From positions 41,125,976 through 41,189,975 of the forward strand of contig OW121742.1 in NCBI GenBank assembly GCA_933228675.1: DNA of 64,000 nucleotides, written 5' to 3'. This DNA comes from Stomorhina lunata. Taxonomy: Eukaryota > Arthropoda > Insecta > Diptera > Rhiniidae. The first letter of the stretch is position 1; every line of letters starts with the position of its first letter. Below the pieces are notes generated by a model. It ran no database searches and was not told where the DNA came from. It saw nothing but the letters and a program-made list of their open reading frames with translations. Position numbers and translations under genes: made by a program. Of this stretch, positions 1 to 11,500 are shown piece by piece.

Positions 1-385
1 AAAACATGAAAACCTGAGTAATTTATGATCTTTACTAAAACGGCGATCGTTCAGTATTTTTTGCCATTTCAATTTCATGTGAATTATTAGCAACTTATCA
101 TTTTTATAAAAATAAGTTACCAAAGAATGGCTTGATCACTGGCAGAGTTGTCATAAATATGTGGTATGACAAAAATGTACTTATTGTATACTTTTAGTTT
201 GGAAAGTTATCAAATGAATGCAACATTATATTTGCCACAATCTAGAGGCAACAAGTGCTAAGAAGACTGTCAGCCAGTCAGGCAACACGTGCTAAACATG
301 ATCACGAAATGTATACAAAAAAAAAACTCCTAATATGTTTTGTTAGTCATGGCAGATTTGGATAGTGTGCACAGTGGGGCGATAT
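1..385. other. AT-rich DNA without a gene
   Basis: I see no coding region, RNA gene or clear repeat here. The DNA is AT-rich and single-copy in appearance within the window. Two similar short stretches (GGCAACAAGTGCTAAG near 247 and GGCAACACGTGCTAAAC near 281) sit about 34 bp apart and may be a minor local duplication. Confidence 0.6.
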
Positions 386-497
386 ATTTTGGCAATCACC
401 AACATGTCTATATAGAAAACTTGGGTGATCAATAATTTTTCTATATAGAAAACTTTGCAAACACCAACTCTTCTATATAAAAAATTGATTTTTAATA
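386..497 (+). repeat. Degenerate family B monomers at an array edge
   Basis: Three worn monomers of the double-palindrome family (CACCAAC, then TATATAGAAAACTT) run directly into the 29-bp family A array. The last one, near 462-497, changes into family A-like sequence without spacer DNA. This is the only place where the two families touch. Confidence 0.6.
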
Positions 498-3400
498 TGA
501 AATTTTTTGAAAATTGACTATTTATAGGAAATTTTTCGAAAATGGACTATTACAGAAAATTTTTCGAAAATTGACTATTTATAGGAAATTTTTCGCAAAT
601 TGACATTTAAAGGAAATTTATCGAAAATTGACATTTAAAGGAAATTTATCGAAAATTGACTATTTATACAAAAATTTTTAAAAAGTTACTATTTATAGAA
701 AATTTTTCGAAAATTGACTATCTAAAGGAAATTTTTCGAAAATTGACTATCTAAAGGAAATTTTTCGAAATTAAAGTATTAATAGGAAATTTTTCGAAAA
801 TTGAAAATTTATAAGAAATTTTTCGAAAATTTACTATTTATAGGAAATTTTTTTTAAATTTACTAATTATAGCAAATTTTTCGAAAATTGACCATTTATA
901 GGAAAATTTTCGAAAATTGACTATTTATAGGAAATTTTTCGAAAATTGACTATTTATAGGAAATTTTTCGAAAATTGACTATTTATAGGAAAATTTTCGA
1001 AAATTGACTATTTATAGGAAATTTTTCGAAAATTGACTATTAAAAGGAAATTTTTCGAAAATTGACATTTAAAGGAAATTTATCGAAAATTGACATTTAA
1101 AGGAAATTTATCGAAAATTGACTATTTATAGAAAAATTTTTAAGAATTTACTATTTATAGGAAATTTTTCGAAAATTGACTGTCTAAAGGAAATTTTTCA
1201 AAATTTAAGTATAAATATTAAATTTTTCGAAAATTGAACAATTATGGAAAATTTTTCAAAAATTTACTATTTATAGAAAATTTTTCGAAAATTTACTATT
1301 TATAGGAAATTTTTCGAAAATTGACTATTTATATGAAATTTTTCGAAAATTTAATATTTATAGGAAATTTTTGAAAAATTTAATATTGATAGGAAGTTTT
1401 TGGAAAATTTAATATTCATAGGAAATTTTTCGAAAATTGACTATTTATAGGAATATTTACGAAAATTGACTATTTTTAGGAAATTATTCGAAAATTTACT
1501 ATATTTAGGAAATTTTTCGAAAATTGACTATTTAGGAAAATTTACGAAAATTGACTATTTTTAGGAAATTATTCGAAAATTGACTATATATAGGAAATTT
1601 TTCGAAAATTGACTATTTATAGGAAAATTTTCGAAAATTGACTATTTATAGGAAATTTTTTGAAAATTGACTATTTATAGGAAATTTTTCGAAAATTGAC
1701 TATTTATAGGAAATTTTTTGAAAATTGACTATTTATAGGAAATTTTTCGAAAATTGACTATTTATAGGAAATTTTTTGAAAATTGACTATTTATAGGAAA
1801 TTTTTCGAAAATTGACTATTTATAGGAAATTTTTTAAAAATTGACTATTTATAGGAAATTTTTCGAAAATTTACTATTTATAGGAAATTTTTCGAAAATG
1901 GACTATTTATAGGAAATTTTTTCGAAAATTGACTATTTATAGGAAATTTTTCGAAAATTGACTATTTATATGAAATTTTTCGAAAATTTAATATTTATAG
2001 GAAATTTTTGAAAAATTTAATATTGATAGGAAGTTTTTGGAAAATTTAATATTCATAGGAAATTTTTCGAAAATTGACTATTTATAGGAATATTTACGAA
2101 AATTGACTATTTTTAGGAAATTATTCGAAAATTTACTATATTTAGGAAATTTTTCGAAAATTGACTATTTATAGGAAAATTTTCGAAAATTGACTATTTA
2201 TAGGAAAATTTTCGAAAATTGACTATTTATAGGAAATTTTTTGAAAATTGACTATTTATAGGAAATTTTTCGAAAATTGACTATTTATAGGAAATTTTTT
2301 GAAAATTGACTATTTATAGGAAATTTTTCGAAAATTGACTATTTATAGGAAATTTTTTGAAAATTGACTATTTATAGGAAATTTTTCGAAAATTGACTAT
2401 TTATAGGAAATTTTTTGAAAATTGACTATTTATAGGAAATTTTTCGAAAATTGACTATTTATAGGAAATTTTTTGAAAATTGACTTTTTATAGAAAAATT
2501 TTCGAAAATTGACTATTTATAGGAAGTTTTTGGAAAATTGACTATTTATAGGAAATTTTTCGAAAATTGACTATTTATAGGAAATTTTTCGAAAATTGAC
2601 TATTTATAGGAAATTTTTCGAAAATTGACTATTTATAGGAAATTTTTCGAAAATGGACTATTTATAGGAAATTTTTTCGAAAATTGACTATTTATAGGAA
2701 ATTTTTCGCAAAATTGACTATTTATAGGAAATTTTTCGCAAAATTGACTATTTCATAGGAAATTTTTGAAAATTGACTATTCATAGGAAATTTTTCGAAA
2801 ATTGCCTATTTAGAGGAAATATTTCGAAAATTTACAATTTATAGGAATTTTTTTGAAAATTGACTATTTACAGAAAATTTTTCGAAAATTGACTATTTTT
2901 TTTTGGGAAATTTTTCGAAAATTGACTATCTATAAGAAAATTTTTCGAGAATTTACTATTTGTAGGAAATTTTTCGAAAATTTACTATTTTTTTTTTTAT
3001 AAAATTTTTCGAAAATTGACTATTTATAGGAAATTTTTCGAAAATTGACTATTTATAGAAAAATTTTCGAAAATTGACTATTTATAGGAAATTTTTCGAA
3101 AATTGACTATTTATAGGAAATTTTTCGAATATTTACTATTTATAGGAAATTTTTCGAAAATTTACTATTTATAGGAAATTTTTCGAAAATTGACTATTTG
3201 AAGGAAATTTTTCGAAAATTGACTATTTATAGGAAATTTTTCGAAAATTTACTTTTTATAGGAAATTTTTCGAAAATTGACTATTTATAGGAAATTTTTC
3301 GAAAATTGACTATTTATAGGAAATTTTTCGAAAATTGACTATTTATAGGAAATTTTTCGAAAATTGACTATTTATAGGAAATTTTTCGAAAATTGACTAT

Positions 3401-3858
3401 TTATAGGAAATTTTTCGAAAATTGACTATTTATAGGAAATTTTTCGAAAATTGATTTTTTATAGGAAATTCTCGAAAATTGACTATTTATAGGAATTTTT
3501 TCGAAAATTGACTATTTATAGGAAATTTTTCGAAAATTGACTATTTATATGAAATATTTCGAAAATTGACAATTTATAGGAAATTTTTCGAAAATTGACT
3601 ATTTATAGGAAATTTTTCGAAAATTGACTATTTATAGGAAATTTTTCGAAAATTGACTATTTATACGAAATTTTTTGAAAATTGACTATTTATAGGAAAT
3701 TTTTCGAAAATTGACTATTTATAGGCAATTTTCCAAAAATTTACTATTTATAGGAAATTTTTCGAAAATTGACTATTTATAGGAACATTTTCGAAAATTG
3801 ACTATTTATAGGAATATTTTCGAAAATTGACTATCTATAGGAAATTTTTCGAAGAAAA
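498..3858 (+). repeat. Family A 29-bp minisatellite array, forward
   Basis: Over 110 tandem copies of a 29-bp unit: GGAAATTTTTCGAAAATTGA followed by CTATTTATA. Monomers vary by point changes and one- or two-base indels. The stretches 1650-1850 and 2220-2490 alternate two monomer types (TTTTTCG and TTTTTTG), giving a 58-bp dimeric order. A block of unusual variants starting at 1331 recurs at 1968, an offset of 637 bp or about 22 monomers. A few monomers near 2880-3000 carry long T runs. No protein-coding potential is supported. Confidence 0.95.
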
Positions 3859-4790
3859 AAAAAATTGTATGGAACACAAAATAAACTATTTGATACTGTA
3901 TTCTCCCCATAGTGCTCTCACCCATCTTCCAACCCACTTCGTTTTCTATTTAACACAAAACCAAAACTATCGAAAAACCACCAAAATACAGAAAAACACA
4001 AGTTTAGGTTCAAAAGGTTAAACGCTTGTTAAATCACCTAATCGATCTAAGCATTTTACTATTAAACAAATCACGTCCAAAGCCAGACTTCGACAGAACT
4101 GACAAGTCGAGTCGAAAACAAAGTATTTAAACGTTTACTTGCAAACATTAGTCAAGTGATCAGGAAAAAAGAGAAGGAACCGGGAACACAATTTACTACG
4201 TAAATCATACCATAATTCTCATTATCATCATCTCTCACTCTTGTTCGGCATAAATAGTCATATACAACATCATCATTATGAGGATCATAACGACGATCAT
4301 TGTGTTCAGTGATAATATGTGTAATTTGTGTGTTTCCTTCCTTGATTTGTTAAGACCTCATGTCTACGTATTGTTTTTGCTGTGGACAAAACAATCGTTA
4401 GCTTTTGGATTTGATTTCTTGTCTTCTTAGCTTTTAAAGCTTGTTAAAGTTAAAGAAGCTAAAGCTGGTTGATGTTGTTACTGTTGTTAGCAACAAAATG
4501 ATATGACATCATGCTGAGTTTCTTCAATCTTTTTTTGTTTAGTCTTTATGCTTTTCCTTGGTAAGAGTTATATTCAGCATGTAAATTTTATTTTGAATGT
4601 CAGTTTATTATTTGGCGGATATATGACCGTTTTATTACCAAAGTTAAATTCTAGATAAATCAGTTACAACAGGAGAATTTACTATGTACATTCTAAGGAC
4701 TTGTTTTGCTTGTTTAGGTTTTGGTATTTAGTAATTATGGTATAAAGATGGAAGATAAACTTTAAAGGTAAAATTTCAAAAGAGTTAAGT
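3859..4790. other. AT-rich spacer between family A and family B arrays
   Basis: This is unique-looking DNA with CATCATCATT/ATGATG-rich runs around 4210-4310. A 64-codon ORF starting in the last family A monomers runs into it, but its composition follows the repeat and it has no recognisable domain. I see no gene, RNA or promoter that can be defended. Confidence 0.55.
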
Positions 4791-6696
4791 AAATAATCAC
4801 CAAAGTTTTCTCTAAAGAAAAGTTGGTGATCACCAAAGTTTTCTCTAAATGAAAGTTGGTGATCACCAAGTTTTCTCTAAAGAAAAGTTAGTGATCAACA
4901 AAGTTTTCTCTGAAGAAAAGTTGATGATCACCAAAGTGATCACCAAAGTTTTTTCTAAAGAAAAGTTGGTGATCACCAAAGTTTTCTCTAAAGAAAAGTT
5001 AGTGATCACCAAAGTTTTCTCTAAAGAAAAAGTTGGTGATCACCAAAGTTTTCTTTAACCAAAAGTTGGTGACCACCAAAAAAAAATTGTTGATCACCAA
5101 AGTTTTCTTTAAAGAAAAGTTGGTGATCACTAAAATTTTCTCTTATGAGAAGTTGGTGATCACAAAAGTTTTCTTTAGAAAAAAGTTTGTGATTACCAAA
5201 GTTTTCTTTAGAGAAAAGTTGGTGATCACCAAAGTTTTCTTTATACAAAAGTTGGTGATCAGCAAAGTTTCTTTATAGAAAAGTTGGTGATCACCAAGTT
5301 TTCTTTATAGAAAAGTTGGTGATCACCAAAGTTTTCTTTATAGAAAAGTTGGTGATTACCAAAGTTTTTTTTATAGAAAAGTTGGCGATCACCAAAGTTT
5401 TCTTCATTGAAAAATTGGTGATCATCAAAGTTTTCTCTAAACCAAAGTTGGTGATCACAAAGTTTTCTCTAAAGAAAAGTTAGTGTTAAACAAAGTTTTC
5501 TCTGAAGAAAAGTTAATGATCACCAAAGTAATCACCAAATTTTTTTTAAAGAAAAGTTGGTGATCACCAAAGTTTTCTCTAAAGAAAAGTTGGTGATCAC
5601 CAAAGTTTTCTCTAAAGAAAAGTTGGTGATCACCAAAGTTTTCTCTAAAGAAAAGTTGGTGATCACCAAAGTTTTCTCTAAAGAAAAGTTGGTGATCACC
5701 AAAGTTTTCTCTAAAGAAAAGTTGGTGATCACCAAAGTTTTCTCTAAAGAAAAGTTGGTGACCACCAAAGTTTTCTCTAAAAAAAAAAGTTGGTGATCAC
5801 TAAAGTTTTCTTTAACCAAAAGTTGGTGAACACCAAAAAAAAAATGGTTAATCACCAAAGTTTTCTTCAAAGAAAAGTTAGTGATCACTAAAATTTTCTC
5901 TTATTAAAAGTTGTTGATCACAAAAGTTTTCTTTAGAAAAAAGTTTGTGATTACCAAAGTTTTCTTTAGAGAAAACTTTGGTGATCACTTTGGTGATCAT
6001 TAACTTTTCTTCAGAGAAAACTTTGTTGATCACTAACTTTTCTATAGAGAAAACTTGGTGATTACCAACATTCCTTAAAAGAAACCTTTGGTGATCACCA
6101 ACTTTTCTATGAAGAAAACTTTGGTGATCGCCAACTTTTCTATAAAGAAAACTTTGGTGATCACCAACTTTTCTATAAAGAAAACTTTGGTGATCACCAA
6201 CTTTTCTATAAAGAAAACTTTGGTGATCACCAACTTTTGTATAAAGAAAACTTTGGTGATCACCAACATTTGTATAAAGAAAACTTTGGTGATCACCAAC
6301 TTTTGTATAAAGAAAACTTTGGTGATCACCAACTTTTCTATGAAGAAAACTTTGGTGATCGCCAACTTTTCTATAAAGAAAACTTTGGTGATCACCAACT
6401 TTTCTATAAAGAAAACTTTGGTGATCACCAACTTTTGTATAAAGAAAACTTTGGTGATCACCAACTTTTCTATGAAGAAAACTTTGGTGATCGCCAACTT
6501 TTCTATAAAGAAAACTTTGGTGATCACCAACTTTTCTATAAAGAAAACTTTGGTGATCACCAACTTTTCTATAAAGAAAACTTTGGTGATCACCAACTTT
6601 TGTATAAAGAAAACTTTGGTGATCACCAACTTTTGTATAAAGAAAACTTTGGTGATCACCAACTTTTGTATAAAGAAAACTTTGGTGATCACCAAC
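4791..6696. repeat. Family B minisatellite array with an internal inversion
   Basis: Tandem units of about 31-33 bp, each joining the palindrome TTGGTGATCACCAA to AGTTTTCTCTAAAGAAAAG or a TATA/TTTA variant. From 4791 to about 5970 the asymmetric arm reads CACCAAAGTTTTC. From about 5975 to 6696 the same arm is on the other strand (GAAAACTTTGGTGATC). The switch lies at 5960-6000, where two half-units meet head to head. Long ORFs appear on both strands because many units are 33 bp, but they begin at TTG rather than ATG or lack any other coding signal. The array is interrupted by the BEL/Pao element and resumes at 14990. Confidence 0.93.
6692..6696. other. Target-site duplication, left copy (CCAAC)
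   Basis: CCAAC directly precedes the left LTR, and the same five bases directly follow the right LTR at 14990-14994. Five base pairs is a usual duplication length for BEL/Pao integrases. The bases are part of a family B palindrome, and joining the two flanks restores a continuous family B repeat. Confidence 0.9.
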
Positions 6697-7070
6697 TGTT
6701 TCGTGCGTGAATTATAAATATATAAAATAAAAAGACAAATTTAATTTCGATATAAAAAGAGATAAAAATCTCCAAGTTTTATTTACCTTTAAAAATATTA
6801 ATATAAAATAGAAATTTTATATAAAAAGGCAGGCTGCAGGTGGACGTCAATGGCGGTCTTCCAAAAGCGAATAGAAAGAGAAAATTCGCTACAAAGGCTA
6901 ATAACAATATTAGCCCAAGGATACCGTTACTCGTTAGAATCTTTGCATAAACCCATCAAAACACCCAAAGGTGCAACAAAGGGGAATTAGGCTTAGATCC
7001 TAACAAGAACTTACACTCAGACAAAAAACATAGTGTTACAAATTAATTAAAAACATGTTTGACTTAAACA
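6697..7070 (-). repeat. 3' LTR of the BEL/Pao element
   Basis: 374 bp bounded by TGTTT and AAACA, the usual TG...CA ends with a 5-bp inverted repeat. It is the 3' LTR because the ORFs read leftwards. On the minus strand it holds a TATATAAA stretch (about 6817-6825) and AATAAA (6783-6778), which are candidate core promoter and polyadenylation signals. I find no difference from the other LTR at 14616-14989. Confidence 0.93.
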
Positions 7071-7090
7071 TTGCCGCCCACCTTGCAGGA
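7071..7090 (-). other. Polypurine tract candidate
   Basis: Just inside the 3' LTR the minus strand reads AAGGTGGGCGGCAA before the LTR. This G-rich, mostly purine run is in the place where the plus-strand primer for reverse transcription is expected. It is not a perfect purine tract. Confidence 0.5.
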
Positions 7091-7207
7091 ACGAAGTAAT
7101 GCAAAATTAGAACATTAAAGTTATTATATATTTTTTTTTTCCAAATAACAAAAAGGCACTTTATTTAAATTTCAAAATACAAAAAAAATTTAAATAAAGC
7201 TAAGGCG

Positions 7208-8509
7208 TTAAATCGGTGACACGCCGGAGATCACCCATCCGAAAATGGTATATTGAGCCACTGGGAAACCGGGGCTCGAATGAATTTTGCCCTTTAAGAC
7301 CAGCTGGCTGACTTCAGGTCCCAGAACAAGAGCGACGCGGGAGGACCTGAAAAATGTCGGGTCAGCCAGTGGGAACCCGTCATAATGATCGCGAATAGAC
7401 GGCGCAACGTCTTCCAGAGGAGTCGTAACCCCTTTCATAGCCGTGACTTTTGCGTTCAGGGTTATTTTTTGCCCAGGATCATACGTCGAACGGATCTCGA
7501 ATCGGCAGTAAGTATCTTGGTTGATCTTACTGACCGGTAGCTTTGTTTGCCGAATTAGCTGCTCGCACACGTAGCTGTGGCTACAGCAAAAGTCAAGCAC
7601 GGCCCGGACATCAATTTCCCGCTTGCCCACAACGATCTTGACCCGTAAGGTCGGCGAGAACGCTATAAACGGGCGGACGGGGACTTGAACCACGGCCGGC
7701 TGTTGACGCGATAGCGGAGGGCTGGATTTTTTCCGCTGATTTGATTGTCGCTTTGTGTTTTTAGTAGCGTTATCATGCAGCGTCGTATGATGCACATCTT
7801 GACAAATCCTGCATTTTGCTTGGCTCGGACAGTCTTTGGTCATATGGGAGTGACCAAGACACCGAGAGCAATAGCCGAAAATCAAGACATGCCGAATCCG
7901 ATCTGCATGTTTCAGCTTTTTAAACCGGAAGCAAGCTCGTAGAGGATGCTTCCTTTTACAAAGCGAGCAATCGACCCCGGTAGCTTTTTCGCGACGCTCA
8001 GTCGAACCCGCGTTTCCCTTTGGCTTCGATGTCGAAGGCTGTTCCATAGGAACAACAGCCCGTTTGCCGTTCGGATGGGTGGAAGGCTGCTGCGCTGCAT
8101 TTGCGCGAACCGTTTCCGGAACGGAGTCGATTTGAGTCGTCGACTCAATGACCCCCACGGACATCGGTGATGCAGCAACAGCAGCTCCTGGAGCCGTTCC
8201 TGGACCGGAATCGACGGAGGCCTTCGGTTCCGGGACCCCCACGGACATCGGTCTTGCTTCCGTAGCAACCGTTTCCGGACCGGAGCCATTTTGAGCCGTC
8301 GGCTCTGAGACCCCCACGGACATCGGTGTAGCAGAGACCGTTCCCGGAACGGAGTCGGACGAAACCGTCGGCTTCGTGATCCCCACAGGCATCGGCTCAG
8401 GCGACGAAATAGAAACGTGACCAGGCTGTGACGTCATCTCGGCAGCTGGAGTCTCCATCTCTTCATCTTCGTACATGACTTCATCGAAAAAATAAGCCAA
8501 CGAATCCAT
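7208..8509 (-). CDS. Extra ORF of the BEL/Pao element: nucleocapsid and protease-like domains without Pol
   Basis: 433 residues starting at a true ATG (8509-8507), 36 nt after the Gag-Pol stop and in the same frame. The order is an acidic N-terminus; four imperfect repeats with the core PM[SP]VG[VI] at residues ~39-120; a zinc-binding block at 181-245 (C181, C184, H188, C193, then CSRC, HMTKDC, CRIC and HHTTLH); and a protease-like domain at ~285-430 with D306 in VLDFCC. The zinc block and the end of the protein (AQYTIFGWVISG, against AQNTVFGWIITG in Gag-Pol) align collinearly with Gag-Pol, so it looks like a duplicated nucleocapsid-protease segment ending at the protease boundary. Where Gag-Pol has LIDPAAES, this copy has LDFCCSHS, so activity is doubtful. 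The DNA is visibly richer in G+C than pol. It sits where env is found in env-bearing relatives, but has no signal peptide or membrane segment. An acceptor-like TTTTCGTAG lies just before the ATG, so a spliced message is possible. Function unknown. Confidence 0.85.
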   Translation of the reverse strand: MDSLAYFFDEVMYEDEEMETPAAEMTSQPGHVSISSPEPMPVGITKPTVSSDSVPGTVSATPMSVGVSEPTAQNGSGPETVATEARPMSVGVPEPKASVDSGPGTAPGAAVAASPMSVGVIESTTQIDSVPETVRANAAQQPSTHPNGKRAVVPMEQPSTSKPKGNAGSTERREKATGVDCSLCKRKHPLRACFRFKKLKHADRIRHVLIFGYCSRCLGHSHMTKDCPSQAKCRICQDVHHTTLHDNATKNTKRQSNQRKKSSPPLSRQQPAVVQVPVRPFIAFSPTLRVKIVVGKREIDVRAVLDFCCSHSYVCEQLIRQTKLPVSKINQDTYCRFEIRSTYDPGQKITLNAKVTAMKGVTTPLEDVAPSIRDHYDGFPLADPTFFRSSRVALVLGPEVSQLVLKGKIHSSPGFPVAQYTIFGWVISGVSPI

Positions 8510-8545
8510 GATACTACGAAAATATGGAGGTTAATAAGAAATTAA

Positions 8546-11500
8546 TTATGAATTATTGGTCAAAGGGACCAATTTAGTTATTGGTCGCTTTACCACACCA
8601 TTACCAGTAAGAATGTCCGCGACGCGAACATGACCGTCAGTCCCTGGATATGTTTTTAAAACTCTACCTAGCTTCCATGACGTCGGCATGAATTGCTCAC
8701 TTCGAATTACCACTAAATCGTCTACCGTTATGTCGCGCTGAGGAAATTTCCATTTATAACGCTTATGTAAATTCGTTAAATACTCTTCCTTCCATCGTCG
8801 ACAGAATTCATGAGTAAACGCCTTTACTTTCCTATAGCGATTAACCATACCGATCGGGGAATCATAAATGGATGGTTCAGGCGGAGCTAAGATCGGTGAC
8901 CCTATTAAAAAATGACCGGGTGTCAAAGCTACCGGTTCATTTGGATTGTCGGACATGGGACATAGTGGACGCGAATTTAAACAAGCCTCAATTCTTGCTA
9001 GTATAGTCGACAGTTCTTCAAAAGTATATTTTACTGATTGCGATTCTCGACGAAAATGTAATTTGAAACTTTTAACAGCGGCTTCCCATAAACCGCCCAT
9101 ATGTGGAGCGCCCGCGGGAATAAAACGCCAAGAAAGTCCTTGAACATTTAAGGAAGAACACATACGTGCCTGACATTCCTTAAGAAAAGTTTTAAATTCT
9201 CTTTCGATTTCTCGAGAAGCACCTACGAAATTTGTCCCGTTATCGGAGAAAATCGTGGACCGACAACCGCGTCTAGCAATGAATCGATGAAAAGCAGCTA
9301 GAAACGCATCGGTAGACAAATCAGAGGTGGCTTCTAGATGAACCGCTTTTGTCGAAAAGCAAACAAAAATACACACATAAGCTTTGGTTATAAGGCAAGA
9401 ACGCGCGGTAAAATTTCTCATGTCAAATGGACCAGCAAAATCCACTCCAGTAGTGGTAAACGGTCTATGTAAGGTTGTTCGTTCAGGAGGCAAGGCTGCC
9501 ATAATTTGAGCGCATGATCGTTTTCGGTCTAGAATGCACCGTTTACAACGATTATTAACGGCACGAACCAAATTTTTCAATTTAGGGACCCAATACTCAT
9601 TCCTTAATATTCTCAACATAAGTTGATTTCCACCATGTATTGTTATTACATGAGTGAATTCTACTAACAAAAGGCTAAAGCGACAAGAATAGGGCAAAAT
9701 TATCGGAAACTTTTCTGAATAAGATAACGTAGGAGATTTCGCCAATCTACCATTTACGCGCATTATCTTCTCATTATCTAGAAAAGGATTAAGAGTCCTT
9801 AATGAACTTTTCGTAGAAATAGTTTGGCCTAAAAGCAATGCCTGATATTCTTCAGCATAATGAACCTTTTGTGCCAAAATAGCTAAGCGTAACTTAACTT
9901 TTTTGATTTCATCACTCGAGATAACCGTATTTTCAAAGGAAAGTTTACCACGATGAATGGCATTAGTATGATAAAGGAAGCGAAACATATATGCTATGAC
10001 ACGAAGTGCCCTATCAAGCGACGAAAATCTCACTAAAATATCCTCATATTTGGGAAAAAATGTAAAATGAGATTTGACAGTTTTCTTCTCAATATCTGTT
10101 TCAAGGGGGGATAGATCTTTAATATTCCAAGAGGATTTCGGTTGTTGTAACCAAGTTGGACCATGCCACCAAAGAGAACTGTCGGACAACTCCGTCGGAG
10201 TAACGCCACGACTTCCCAAATCAGCGGGATTATCCTCCGATTTGACATGGTACCAATTGTGCTTACCAACATTTTCTTGTATACGACATACACGATTTGC
10301 TACAAAAGTGGCCCAACTGGTCGGAGGCTTTTTAAGCCAACAGAGCACAATTGTTGAATCAGTCCAGCAATATATTTGTTCAAAACGAATATGAATTTCA
10401 GCGACGACTGTTTTCAACAACTCTGAAGCTAATACTGCACCGCAAAGTTCAAGACGAGGCAGTGATACAGATTTTAAAGGTGCCACTTTTGTCTTACAAG
10501 AAAGCAAATGCGTATAATATTTTCCCAATTCAAAAATTCTTATATATATCACCCCGGCGTATGCTTTTTCTGAGGCGTCAGAAAAAACATGAAGTTCCAC
10601 CGAGGATCCAGGAGAATAATTAACCCATCTTGGAATTTGAATTTTATTGACCTCAATATACGAAGACGCAAATTTTTTCCAAGAATTTTCAGTTGAGTCT
10701 GGTAAAAAGTCATCCCAATCAATATGATCTAACCAGACTCGTTGCATAATGATTTTAGCGGTTACGATCACAGGACCCAACCAACCAACGGGATCAAACA
10801 ATTTGGCTATCGTCGATAGCACTTCCCTTTTGGTGTGTTTTGGTTGGTCCCGAATCGGTTCGACCCTAAAGAAGAAGGAATCCAATTGTGCATTCCATTG
10901 TATGCCTAACGTCTTAGAACTACTTGACTCTACAAATGATAAAAGTTTAGAATCCACTAAGAATTCTGGCGGAAACCCATCTAAAATTTTCAAGTTATTC
11001 GAAGTCCACTTTCTAAGTTCGAATTTGGCAGAAGACAAGACAGTTGTCAGTTGGTCCCTGGCCAAAACGGCGGTTGGTATATCATGGGCACCTGTCAATA
11101 CGTCGTCAACGTACATACAGTGCCGCAAGATATGAGCCGCGCGAGGATACTGAGACTCAGAATCCTCAGCCAATTGCAGTAACGTCCGTATGGCTAGGTA
11201 CGGCGCGCAATTGACTCCAAATGTTACTGTTTGTAGCTCATACTCCTTCAACGACTCCGTCGGAGAAGATCTAAAAAATATGCGTTGATATGGAGTGTGA
11301 GAAGGGTCCAAACGAATCTGCCTGTACATTTGTGTTATGTCACAATTAAACACATAACGAAATAGTCTCCATCTAAGAATTAGAAGGACTAAATCTGCCT
11401 GCAAAGTGGGTCCTACATATAAACAGTCGTTCAGACTAGTACCGTTTGACGTCTTATTCGACGCATTGAATACAACACGTAATTTTGTTGTTTTACTTTC

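Noticed and set aside
6075..6717. ORFs of 157-209 codons on both strands
   Set aside because: Translations of the family B repeat. One even runs across the LTR boundary of the retrotransposon.
7745..8289. ORFs overlapping the extra BEL/Pao ORF in other frames
   Set aside because: Low-quality shadow frames, whereas the main frame shows conserved zinc and protease motifs.
10033..11135. ORFs of 64-128 codons antisense to or out of frame with pol
   Set aside because: Shadows of the long Gag-Pol frame; none has a domain.
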